Below, piece by piece: positions 1 through 10,500 of a stretch of DNA of 64,000 nt (positions are counted from its first letter, which is position 1; the number at the start of each line of letters is the position of its first letter). The DNA is from Echinococcus granulosus (taxonomy: Eukaryota; Platyhelminthes; Cestoda; Cyclophyllidea; Taeniidae). Made by a program: the position numbers and the translations under genes. Where the stretch lies: contig NW_020170401.1 of assembly GCF_000524195.1 (NCBI RefSeq), forward strand, positions 444,705 through 508,704. Reading direction: 5' to 3'. The notes below the pieces were generated by a model that worked only from the letters and a program-made list of their open reading frames with translations, made no database searches and was not told where the DNA came from.

Positions 1-1237
1 TTTATGATTCAAAGCCGACTTATTTATTTGATAAGAAATCTAAAATGAGTTTGTAGATCTTTTGACACGATTAAGAAGACCTTGGATGCGATTTTTCATT
101 CTAATTTCACTTTTGCCTGAAGTCATAGGTAATGCACTGCTTTCGTTTCAAACTATTTTCATAAGTCCCTTCCCATATCATACGGCATTTTAAACCACCA
201 TGGTATGGGAATCCCAGGCTACGCATGGATAGGCAAACGGGGACATAAGTTAGACCTCTCATGGGAGATTAATCCAGGCACATGAGTTCGTGCCATGTAG
301 CAATACGCTGTCTTCAAAGCCGGTGAAGGGGGAGAGTCTCCCCTTTTTCTAGGGCGTTTTTGCGTGTCGTTACGATATGGAGACTGACATTTCCCCAAGT
401 GATGATTATCACTTTTTCTTGGCATTAGAATTCTACAATCACATAATCACATGCGATGTAGAATTGACCGGTGGGAAATAGAGTTTGCAGTTTGGTTTAA
501 GGATGGAAAAGCGGAATTGACTAGAGCTAGGTCTAGGCTTGCTCGCCTTCTGAACAAAAGCCGTTTTTGAAATAAAGTAGAATTTAAAAGTCATTGGTTT
601 TCTGTGTTTCCCTTAAATTATGAAAAAAACAGTGTCACGACTTTGCTTAATCGTCTTCTCAATAAGTGTAGACGCTGTTTAAGTGTAAGTAGTATCGGTA
701 TTTTTGTACCACGACTTAAAAAAATTACCCAAAAATTCGAATTAAGTTATGTATTTGCGGAAAAAACTCAAACTTTATTCCTGTATGCTTTTACTGGTAA
801 TTTGTTTTATTCCATGAAAAAGTTGCTGCGTAAGGAATAGTGAAGTGTCTCGCTTCTTTCAGTTAGGATTTCGCTCTCCAAGTATATTCATACCTTTACA
901 TTTCCAATTGAGTAATACAAATACTATTTGACACATTACTTTCACTGGTGGGACTGTGTTGAATGGAGGTGCCTCTGTTCCACGTCGCCCGTTCCATTAG
1001 CACACACACATACACAACGTAGCAGCACTTAGGTTTTAATGGACCTTGGGTTGTGAATCCTGTCCCTCTCTCCCCGTCCTTCCCTCCCTCCTCCCCTTCG
1101 TTTTGCCCCAATCACCGTATTTGTGCCTCTTTGCACTTGGCTACAAATAAGTGGGTCGATTGGAAGTAAAAGAAAATGTCAGGTGATTTTACTCAGGACA
1201 GAGAATTCAAAACTGTGAGCCCTCGTACTCCCTTTAG
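1..1237. other. No supported gene; probable 5' part of TTLL3 locus
   Basis: I see no exon here that I can assign. The first recognised TTLL3 exon begins at 1238 behind a pyrimidine-rich acceptor and opens in the middle of the conserved region, so N-terminal exons should exist upstream, either in this stretch or before the window. The open frames present are short, AT-rich and match no family I know. Confidence 0.4.
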
Positions 1238-1352
1238 ATTGGGTTGTGTCGACAACTGCGACACTATGGCCAGCACAGTGAGAAGAATGAAGACTACATC
1301 TTTCCTCGGTGCTTTATTGTCTCGTTGGAGGAGGAGCGTACACGGTTCATTG
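1238..1352 (+). CDS. TTLL3: TTLL3 exon with FPRCF motif
   Basis: The acceptor is TACTCCCTTTAG before 1238 and the donor is GGTAAGC after 1352; the exon ends in phase 1. It reads [11 protein letters not shown], then [21 protein letters not shown]. This matches the TTLL3 region upstream of the ATP-grasp core, where vertebrate enzymes carry a GLC...FFPRCY...EDE..AFI pattern. The frame is closed by a stop overlapping the acceptor, so the exon cannot extend further 5'. Confidence 0.8.
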
Positions 1353-4300
1353 GTAAGCATAGCGGTTACACGTATTTCTGCCCATTTTTTTTCAGAAAAA
1401 AAGGCCTTACGGGAAGTCATCTCAAGTGATTTTGCGTTTTTTTGAGGGGATTGAGTTAGAAATATCTTCTTGTGAACCAACTCAGTAATCTGGGAACATA
1501 GGTCTCCCACTCCGATTTTCACCATGTGATGCGACCCCTTGTTTTTAGGGGAATTCCGTCTAACCGCCGCTATGTGCATGTTGAAATGGGCCTGCAATTA
1601 CTACAGCACTCCACCGCGTTTTATGAGCGCTAAGCTGGGTGAGAGCAAACATTCCCCTCTTGCACTTAACTTAATTGTCCTTTTACCTTGTTTTCATTGC
1701 TTGTTTATTAATAATTTCATTTTCCAACTCCTCTTTACTTTTGAATTGCCGTTTTTCTAGTCTTGACGATCACTGCAAAAGGCGGACTTGCAGGACCATG
1801 TTTTGTCATTCTAAGGGGAGGACTTTAAATGATCCAATGAATTGTTACTGCGCTTTCCGCTCTAGATTCAAAGATCCCCGTGAGACCGGCGGGGAACAAG
1901 GCCAGGGTTGCCAACGGAAGGGAAGGCATAACCCCCACCACGGCTGTTTCCATGGCCCTGTTAGTGTGTGAGCATTTTCTGCATACCAAGCGCCGGGATG
2001 GCTCGGAAGTGCCTGTGCGTGTCTGAAGCTAACTTTTTTCACCTATCATTTCCCAGAAATGCTGTCATTTTTTTCCCATTTTTGTTCACTCTAGTCACTG
2101 GTTTTTACGGATTCACAATGGGAGTCCTTCCTTACCTGCTTTTACGCTACTCACGGGTAATAGCATTGTTGATCCCACTGCAGTTGAATGTTTACCCAAT
2201 TGTAATTGCCTACTAAGTTAACCCAATAGCTTGACTGTCATTATTGGTTTGTAAAAAAATAGGGAAAATGTTTTATGAGTCCTTTTAGATGTCAAAGCAC
2301 ATCGCCTACTTATTTATCAATAGTAGCAGCTTTGTCCCCCATTTAGACGCTCTTCACCGTTTACCAAAGAAGAAGAAATCACTCGACAGAGTAGGCGACT
2401 TTGCGATTCCCTAAAGACCTACTGTCCTCAATTCGAGCTAGATGGACAAAGGAATATTTGGATTGTAAAACCAGGCTCAAAATCACGTGGAAGAGGTAGC
2501 GTTTTCAATCCGTAAATCCATTCAATTCACACAATTTTTTACGTCAAGTTGACTTATCTTTTGTTTTTCCAAGGTATAACCTGTCATTCGAACATCGAGA
2601 CGATTCTCACTGTAGCACCGAGCGGTGGCAGTGTAGATAATAGATTCGTGGTGCAAAAGTACATCGAACGTCCTCTTCTAGTATACAACACGAAGTTTGA
2701 CATTCGACAATGGTTCCTGATATCCGATTGGCAACCCTTAACTATTTGGTGGTATAAGGAGTGTTACCTACGATTTTGTTCTCGCGAATTCACTCTGGAT
2801 AGCCTTGGCGTGTAAGTGTCGATGGAGAAATACGTGGTACTTACTTTTTATAAGTAGGCTATGTGGCCATTGTTGGTATTTTTGGATAAAATGAAGTGTT
2901 TCCTTGCCTTTTTTAGAGACGTTCATCTTTCAAACAACGCAGTCTCCCAAAAGTTTAAAAATGGTGAAAGGTCTCCTCTACTACCCACAGAAAACATGTG
3001 GTACATGGATGAGTTCCGACATTATTTGGAGTAAGCTCTTAAATTAATTTGGAGATGCTGTATTTTTTAAAAAGTTGAATATTTGTACATTTAAAAGTTC
3101 CCCGAAATCAACTTGTACTGCAAATGCAATCAAAGAAATGCCATAAATTCTTATGGGTATCCTTCAAAAATACTGATTACATAAGGTAGGAGACAAAATC
3201 AATAGACGGACTGACACCTTGTTGTTATCGCGCATCGGTTCCTAGTTTTGATGGGCGATTCTTGGAGGTGAAATAAATACACTCAGTGGGACTGAAACTT
3301 TATCCCACCCTTCTCTCTCCCTCTAACTCCCTCTATGTCCAATCTGATTGGCTTGTCATCTCCTACACGTGTGTGTATTTGTTTAACGCACAGAAACTTG
3401 GGTCACAGACATGTCTGGGAGCGAAGAATATTGCCGGAGATGCAGAAGGAAATTATCAACTCAATGCTCTGCTCTCAGGACGCGATTGATCCTCGAAAGG
3501 TGAGGTGGGAAATCTCTTCTCCTTTGCCTCCTCCTTTGCCCCTGCCTTCTCCTCCTTTCCTGCTCAAAGGCAAAGAGGCAGAGGCAGATGAGCAGGAGAA
3601 GGAGGGGGAATAATTGGTCTCACTTTTGTGGGCTTCCACGTTGTATGAGCATGAAGAGGAGGAGGAAGAGGAGGGGGTAAGAGAACAGACTCAAAAACAC
3701 ACGTTTTATCACTTTGAGCTCGAAAGTCAAAAGTCTACAGCTGTTGTGTTTCCCCTTCTTCTTCCATTAAGTGGAGCAAAACAAAAATGCGCGCCAGATG
3801 ATTTGTTGCATTTAAATTTCCTGTCCACTTAAGGGAGATTTAGTGTCTGTGCTCTTGTATGCAGAAGTGAGATAACGCTTAAGTTGATGGAAAAGTTGTT
3901 GAATTAATTCTTAGCACTCCGACTCAAACATTTCTTATTAAATTAAAAGATTGTTGAAGCGATGTTTTGTGGTACGTGAGATGCCAAGATGGTACTACCC
4001 CATCTGATGATCCTGTTCAAAAGAATATTTCATCGTATCTGGAAAATGTGTTGCAACGACTCATTGACGATGTATTTCCGGATTCTGAGAGCATTTACTA
4101 TGCCAATCGCTTACTAAACGAAATCGCTTCTGGATAACGAAAAACCGGTTGTTAAAATATCTGCTGGATAGTAGGTTTCATGGAGCTACATCGCAATTTT
4201 GCTCTCCTGATCTCTCACGACTATCTTAAAAGTCCTCCATTCAAAGCATCGCAGCAATAGGCGGTCAAAGACCTTCCCCTCATGTACATCGTCTACAATT

Positions 4301-7300
4301 TTTAGCAAAAATGGGCAAGACGATTCCCTTATTTAGAATTCAAACTCCTGAGGTTGAGGTGGTAGCCAGAAGACAACTTGGTTCCAGCACCTTGTCCTTT
4401 TCTGTACTGGCTGTTAAATTAACTTAGATACGAGATCCCTTCAAAGTGCCGAAGAAAGCTGGTATTATTCTTTGGAAAGAGTAAAGGGTTTTAGTGTACT
4501 CTACAACGCTACCATCAGTGTGGCTCCAAGGTTACCACTGACTATAAAGCATGCAAGTCTGGGACTGAAATTCTGGTAGGACAAAAGCTAGGAACAAAGT
4601 TTCATGCTACCATCTTTACGGTCGACGGTACCACAATTTGCATGGTGTAAAGTTGCGCTTTTCTTCAACAGATTTTAAAACACATTTCTTACTAAACCTG
4701 CTGCATCCTAAATCCATCTGCTTTTTCGAAAATGAAGGGCTCCTTTGAACTATACGGTGCCGATTTCATGATAACTGCAGACGATCTTCGCCCTTGGTTG
4801 ATCGAGATCAACGCCAGTCCTTGCATGGCTCCTACCACCGCAGTGACTTCTGACCTTACGGCTCGTGTACTTGAGGATACTCTTAAAGGTCAGTCATATC
4901 AACCCTTTCAAGCTGCTAAATAAGTTCTAGGCATGATCCCATCGACACTGCAGACATTGTGAGTCATAAGGGTTTGATGTAGAGGTTTTCAAGGGGTCAA
5001 GTGATCTGCTACGCTATTACACTCATCCCAGTTCTTAATTTGCAACTGAAGAGATGCTGTGACATGAAGATTTGTCGGTGTAGTTGAACCAGTCCGCGAC
5101 AGTCTGCCTGTCTAGGTACCACCCAATGTGCACTAACCTCCCGAAGTGGTAAATGTTTGTGTATGGTTGTGGTCATCTTTGCCATCGAAATACTTGCTTC
5201 TCGTCTACTTCCATGGCTGGTTAGGCATTGGTCATGCGTCTATAATCGAGTGTTTGACGTCTATTTGTAGTTTAACGTCCCACCTCTGTACTTTTGAGTC
5301 CTTCTGCGGACACCACTAGCCTTGGGTTTGGTATCTTGGTTTACAAGAAACTTGAGCTATCACGAAAAGATCCGCATGTCACCATCTTAAAGGGCAAATT
5401 GCGAAAGTCTGAAATATCCCGTTTCGTCAATACATAATTTAAATTTGTCACTGATTAACATTTTGGATGATTTCAGTAGTATATACTATCTTTATTTTCT
5501 GTCCTTGCAGTCGTAGTAGATAGACGTACAAGACGAAACTGCGACATGGGAGGCTACATTCTGTTGTACAAACAGAAATCTCTTCTATCAGGAAATTCAC
5601 AACGGGAAAGGGTTCCACGAACTGCTTCTCTGGATAACTCGTTGCGACGACGTCCGTCCAAATCCGCTGTGAGAGGGTAAAACTCTAATTTGCCTGTGTA
5701 ATTGAGATCAAGATATTGAAGTCGCTTGTCAAATTAAAATATTGATATCAATATAAGTCAAAATCCAATTGGTTTACCTTTTCCTCCCTCCTTAATTCAG
5801 GCCAGCAACTACATTACCCTCAATTGCGCGATCCACATCTTTGGATACCAGAGGACCTTACTCCTCCAACGCAGCCACCACCGTCGCCTCTTTTATCAGC
5901 GATAGCACCGCTGCAAAAACTCACTCGACCACCGCCTCTAAGACCCTTGTCCCAACTACTAACCGGGAGGCGGCAGGAGATGATAGAGGCCATCGGCGAC
6001 CACTCACACAGGGAGAAGGAGGAGAATTAAGCGAAATCCATGGTCTCAGTGTGTCTGGTCACAGCGCTCACCCTCGAGACACAAATTCAACTTTAGGAAC
6101 GCGACGGTCTTCCGCAAAACGTGTCCCATTGTCATCTGGAAAATACGCGACGACTGTAACGTTGACGACGGTGGGATCTCGATCCCGCCCTAAAGAAAGG
6201 AAGGTGGTACTACATAGGATGGCAGAGTCGGAGAAACCTTTTAAGTCTCCAGGTGGGTACCAACTACCTGAAAAGTTTAACTTATTGTAATTTTTTCCAC
6301 AGTTTAAAGTGCTACCTTTTGGCGTCACACATATGTGACACCCCTATTTTTTTATCTGAATCCCCCGTCACAAATATTTGGCGTGTGATGCACCAAGACT
6401 TGTGTCATAAGCAGATCCTTTTAAGTTGAAACAGTAGAATAATTAAGGATACTCTTGGTTTGTGGCCAATATTATTTTTTGCCTTGATATGCCTACCTAA
6501 AAATAATTTGTAACATCTCAATGCAGTTGTCGATTTAATTTATTAATATTGCTAAGTAAGATTCCTCGTTCTCTTTCTCTTCCGTTATGAAAGTGATTGA
6601 TTGAGACGAACCTTAGCTCTTCACGATGGTCAAGGTAGATGCTGCCATCATCAGCCCTTTTGTAATCCTCTCAATAGTAGTTTTCGGGGGTGCAGATCAA
6701 AATTAATTGGGGATAACGCTATTTTGCAAAAGTCAGGTGGCTCAATCCAGGATCGCACAGGCTGAAAGAGAAGGAGTAGACTTTTCCTGGAATACGTGGG
6801 CAATTGCCTTGAGTCAGGGCTTGACAATCATCCTCATTGCCTGGGCGTAGATTTCTACATAGATCATGAAGTCTTGCTGCATCTTCCCAGGTGCTGCAAA
6901 TTCGTCCATTTAACAGCACCGACTAGTTAATGATGCCTCTCATTTATCTTTTAACCCGTGACAATGCTTTTGATTAAAAAGAATTTGGAAATATCCACTG
7001 CAAATTGGGGTAGTGAATACTGTAGCGCCTCGAGACTTCCCTGAAGATGAAAGCGGGCATAATACTTGGGGAAATATGTATTGCTGGGGCCTACTGGCGT
7101 GGGTCGGAGACCATGCCACCCTGCGGAAGTACAACTGCGGAGCCTTAGGTGCCCACGAAGTTAAAAAAAAAATTAAACAAACAATCGAAGTATTCTCTAG
7201 CACGTGTCCCCAGCGCTCCTCTTGATCAAACTTTGACGTCGTGAGCCCTTACAACATAGTCCGTACTGAAAGAAATCACCCACCATCCGCCCATCCGGCC

Positions 7301-7560
7301 ACTGAATTTGCGTGCACTTGAGTCAGATCTGACTGTAGTGTCACTGATCCCTCTTGGCAATCTCATTGGATTTAGATTTTTGTCCTATTTGGGAGCTGTT
7401 TTGGAGAAGGGGAATATGAGGGAAATTACCATAATCCCTGTGCTCTCAATTGGTTAAACTAACCTTTATTTTCTTTCTTCCTTGTCCGAAATTTGTAGTT
7501 TTGAGACAGCCAGGTGCACCTCGAATCCGACGTGCCGCCACAGTGTCAGGCGGTAGATAA
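1238..7560 (+). CDS. TTLL3: Tubulin monoglycylase, TTLL3/TTLL8 type (partial, multi-exon)
   Basis: TTLL3/8 enzymes add the first glycine of side chains on tubulin, mainly in cilia and flagella, using an ATP-grasp ligase fold. Exons read on the plus strand: 1238-1352, 1549-1638, 2347-2495, 2574-2811, 2917-3030, 3394-3499, 4738-4888, 5511-5676, 5801-6252, and possibly 7499-7560. From 2347 on, all junctions have GT...AG and matching phases. Family landmarks in order are [28 protein letters not shown] (nucleotide-binding loop), [29 protein letters not shown] and WLIEINASP (metal/ATP Glu and Asn), then [14 protein letters not shown], which is typical of TTLL3/8 and not of glutamylases. The tail after KQKS is Ser/Thr/Arg-rich and not conserved. 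Exons 1549-1638 (ending in phase 1) and 2347-2495 (needing phase 2) do not join, so at least one exon between them is missing. The N-terminus is also missing. Confidence 0.9.
1549..1638 (+). CDS. TTLL3: TTLL3 exon with EFRLTAA motif
   Basis: The acceptor CCTTGTTTTTAG precedes 1549. The exon continues the previous one in phase to give [17 protein letters not shown], the conserved helix following FPRCF in TTLL3/8. The donor is placed at GGTGAGA (1639), which leaves phase 1. The following protein segment found in relatives, with a short Asp-Ile-Asp motif, was not located, so this 3' boundary is less certain than the 5' one. Confidence 0.7.
2347..3499 (+). CDS. TTLL3: TTLL3 ATP-grasp core, first four exons
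   Basis: This covers exons 2347-2495, 2574-2811, 2917-3030 and 3394-3499, separated by introns of 78, 105 and 363 bp. The spliced product runs from [18 protein letters not shown] through the [15 protein letters not shown] loop, [52 protein letters not shown] and [10 protein letters not shown] to SQDAIDPRK. All joins preserve frame and land at the same protein positions as the vertebrate protein, so the exon calls are firm. No frameshift or premature stop interrupts it. Confidence 0.92.
3513..3610. repeat. Polypyrimidine/polypurine quasi-palindrome
   Basis: About 50 nt of almost pure pyrimidine (TTCTCCTTTGCC units) are followed directly by about 45 nt of almost pure purine containing GAGCAGGAGAAGGAGGGGG. 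This is close to the reverse complement of part of the left arm, so the strand could fold back on itself or form a triplex. It starts 13 nt after the donor of the 3394-3499 exon. A second purine run (GAGGAGGAAGAGGAGGGGG) follows at about 3655. Confidence 0.6.
4738..4888 (+). CDS. TTLL3: TTLL3 exon with catalytic WLIEINASP motif
   Basis: The acceptor is CGAAAATGAAG before 4738. It has a poor pyrimidine tract, but it is the only AG that joins the previous phase-0 end RK to [10 protein letters not shown] as in relatives. The exon holds [24 protein letters not shown], in which Glu and Asn of EIN bind Mg-ATP in TTL-family ligases. The donor is AAAGGTCAGT and the exon ends in phase 1. The preceding intron is the longest in the gene at 1.24 kb. 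Confidence 0.88.
5511..5676 (+). CDS. TTLL3: TTLL3 exon, [14 protein letters not shown] region
   Basis: The acceptor TGTCCTTGCAG precedes 5511. Joined to the previous exon it reads [20 protein letters not shown], then LYKQKS, equivalent to the DRNCDTGAFELIYKQ motif that closes the catalytic domain in TTLL3/8. After this the sequence becomes polar and basic ([18 protein letters not shown]). An in-frame TAA overlaps the donor, so an unspliced transcript would stop here. Confidence 0.88.
5801..6290 (+). CDS. TTLL3: TTLL3 C-terminal low-complexity exon
   Basis: The acceptor CCTTAATTCAG precedes 5801 and joins in phase. About 150 residues rich in Ser, Thr and Arg follow, with no recognised domain; they resemble the disordered tails of vertebrate TTLL3/8. 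Two endings are possible. Reading on gives a stop at 6288-6290 after EKFNLL. Splicing at 6252 (CCAGGTGGGT) to an acceptor at 7498 adds [20 protein letters not shown] and stops at 7558-7560. Confidence 0.75.
7021..7440 (-). repeat. Diverged composite repeat (LTR-like end plus ~270-bp tail)
   Basis: On the plus strand it starts TGTAGCGCCTCGAGACTTCCCTGAAGATGAAAG, the reverse complement of the end of the ~195-bp TG...CA family at 31.4, 31.9 and 53.2 kb. It goes on to GTACAACTGCGGAGCCTTAGGTGCC. The next ~270 bp (AATTAAACAAACAATCGAAGTATT ... CCCTCTTGGCAATC) recur, diverged, at 12.29-12.56 kb and 15.0-15.2 kb. No coding capacity remains. Confidence 0.6.
7499..7560 (+). CDS. TTLL3: Possible alternative terminal exon of TTLL3
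   Basis: A pyrimidine-rich acceptor (TTTATTTTCTTTCTTCC...TTTGTAG) precedes 7499. It joins in phase to a donor at 6252 and gives a basic 20-residue tail followed by TAA. The tail has no homology that I recognise, so the case rests on splice signals and phase only. Confidence 0.35.
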
Positions 7561-10500
7561 GCCGCCTGGAGTTATGATGAACCAGACGCTTAGGTATCAA
7601 TTTATATTTTTGTGTGTCAAACGAACAAGAAGATCACTGCAATGGCCTTACCTCCTCCCTTCCTTCTTCGTTCTTCTCCCCTCCCCCTATTTCCACCTTC
7701 TTTCAATTTGACATGCGTGTGTATGTATGCTTTATTTTTTCTAGAATAGCCTACTAATGTCCCCTTTCAGTTTATCCTGACATTATTATTGGTAATGACA
7801 GTAATCCTTATTATTACCTTATTATTACACACGCTGTGTAGGCTGTGACAATTATGTATGACAAAAGGCTGTCCTCTTGCTGTGCTTTTTTCTCCCCTGG
7901 GGTCTTGGGTATGAAGTGGGGATTGGGAATTAAGCGTCTGGGTCATGACCAACAATCTGTAAAGCTTACTTAGACAGAAACAATTGGGAAGTAGTTTGAT
8001 TTGGCTTGCCTGCAACTTCTTTGGGTTGTATTCATTAATTTTTTTTAAATGGACGTTGAGAGAGCTCTGGGTGCACAACTTTAGTAGCAGGGCTGTTTTT
8101 AGACTCCTCAGGACACATTGTGGTCGTGACCTCTACACGCGAGAGATGAAGGGGATGCTTCCACCACGTACGTCCCTTGCCTTTAAACGCCCATCGTATG
8201 AGGGGACACTGTTCCCTCCTCATGGGTGCTGTATGCAAAAACGTTTCGCTTCCACCTTCAACTAGTTTACACCACATTAGCCGGTGTCTAGCCAAGACCT
8301 AGGAAGCAGCCTGTTTTGCCTCGGCATCTGTCAGTGCCCATGACGGGGCGGCTTCTGGGGATTTCATGTGGTCATGACCTATCGTGACAAATTTAGCAAG
8401 AGTTTTTTTATTTCCTCGAGTGTGTAGCAAAAACGATTCCTGCACCATTAAATGACAGACGCGCAGACATCTTTCAGGCATGCCCACTGTGGGAGGGCTT
8501 TACTGTCAAGCGCTCTATCGCTGCGCTGTGCTTGAAGTCCTTTGCACGAGGTGGTGTCCTCAAATTCGGGTTTTGTACCACTGTTGACGGGATGCCTCGT
8601 TCGTTGCCGTACGGTATTCTGCCATCGGTGGCTGTTACCTTGGCTAACGACTCAGGACTAATAAAAGACAATTTTGTTGAGTATTAATGCCTGCTATATG
8701 GCTTAGTTACCACTTGTGGCTGCACATAGTACCATCTTGATGGGGTCCCCCTTTACGTACTCCTCTAATGTCGAATGTCCCAGTTTGAAATGAACCTCAT
8801 TTGTATTCAACGCCTAAGTATTTAATGATGTAATGGAGGTCCATCAAAATATTCTCATGAGTGCTTTATCCTCGTCAAGTGTCCGCTTTTATTTTTTTTT
8901 TTTTTTTGGCTAGTTCCATCTCACTAAAGTAGTGTTGCTGGTTTACTCGACATTCGGGCATTTCAATAGCTACTAGAAGGACAAACAAGTAGGCGTGGAT
9001 AAGGAGTAGTAGAAATAGTGTATTGCATATTGGAGGAAGAAAATGAAGTAGAAAAAGACTGAAACGCATACACAGAGGCACGTGCTCTGCCTACCTGTGG
9101 ATTCTTGTGCTTCTTAAAAATCCATCCCCTCAAGGAAGATGGGGAGAGAGTTGGGCAAAGAGCCTGCTTGCGCGCACCCAGAGAGTAGTAATTATAGGGC
9201 TTTCCTGCTTTCTTTCGCAGCTAAACTCTCCCTCTCTCCCCCTCCTGTGAGCCAAAAGCAAGAATTTCCACTCGCCTGCGGTCAGGTGGGACGGGTAGGG
9301 GAGGGAGGGCGGTTTCGAGTGGAAGACGGGATTTGGTGGGGTAGCGTAAGGAAGGGCGGGGAGAAGTGGGAAACTAAAGTACTGGAATATGCCCAATTAC
9401 CTGTCTTCACCTCCGATGGTCTGCAATTACACAAAAAATCAAGGCGATCTCAGTACGACGAAATACCCCTTGCTATGTGCTGGTTGCCCAGGGCAGTAAC
9501 AAAAGGCGGTGGGGTTGTGCTGGCAGAGCAATTACAGGTGAAAGGGGAGGGCAGAGTAGGAGATATGGAATAAGAAAAATCCACGGTTGTCTGGAGGCAA
9601 AGACATTATTGCTTAAATGCAGAGAGAAAAAAATGTCATTGTGGCCTCTTGAATACCATTTACTTTGCCTCATTTCATTCATTCTGTATCTCAAACCCAG
9701 TTTGACTTTTAGGTGCCATCCTGATAATTCCTCCTTCAAAATTTCCATCTAAAACCTTAAAAGATGGGTAAATAGATTATATTAAATAAGGAACGCACCC
9801 AAATTAAGGGTTCATTCCATAAAATTTATGCTCATTTTTGGGTCGTAATACGCTACTGAATAGGATAGGTTAAGTAGTAAATGATTACTTTTACTCTTAC
9901 TTCGTAAAATGGAACAAACTAATTGGCTTGTCTTAAATTTAGGCACCACTTTATTTAGAAAATCAGAAAACAGGGTGATTACCTAAGATTATTCCCTTTG
10001 TTTTACAAATAATCAATTTGAAGTTTTGCTAGAGGTTCAGGGGATGCCGGGTGTTCTACAGTGAATTGAGGAATTTCCCATTTGATTAAGCAAAAATGTT
10101 GCCCAATTTAAAATGTAGAAATATCTTCCTGAAATATTTGAAGTATTTGTGTCATATGGTTACAAAAATTAGGGGCTTTTCGTTAACTCCTTCATATTTT
10201 TATGACTTGATTGATTGGATGGTACTGGTATTGTTGTGTTTTCAAGACGATGATTTTCCGGCATTGTTGTGATCTTTAGGACGCCAATCTTAGCCAGGGT
10301 TGTTTGTTCACCTTCATTCAAAGGCGCATCAATGACACTTCCATCTGCTGTGCATCACTCTACCTGCCACTAATTTATTCGGCCACCAGACAACCTGAAA
10401 TGGGTGACGCTTGAAAGAAAGGAAAAGGTGAAATACAAACTGTTTAACAACTGAGGGTCATCTGCCAACTCAGGCTATATCGTGCCCTTTCGCCTAACCG

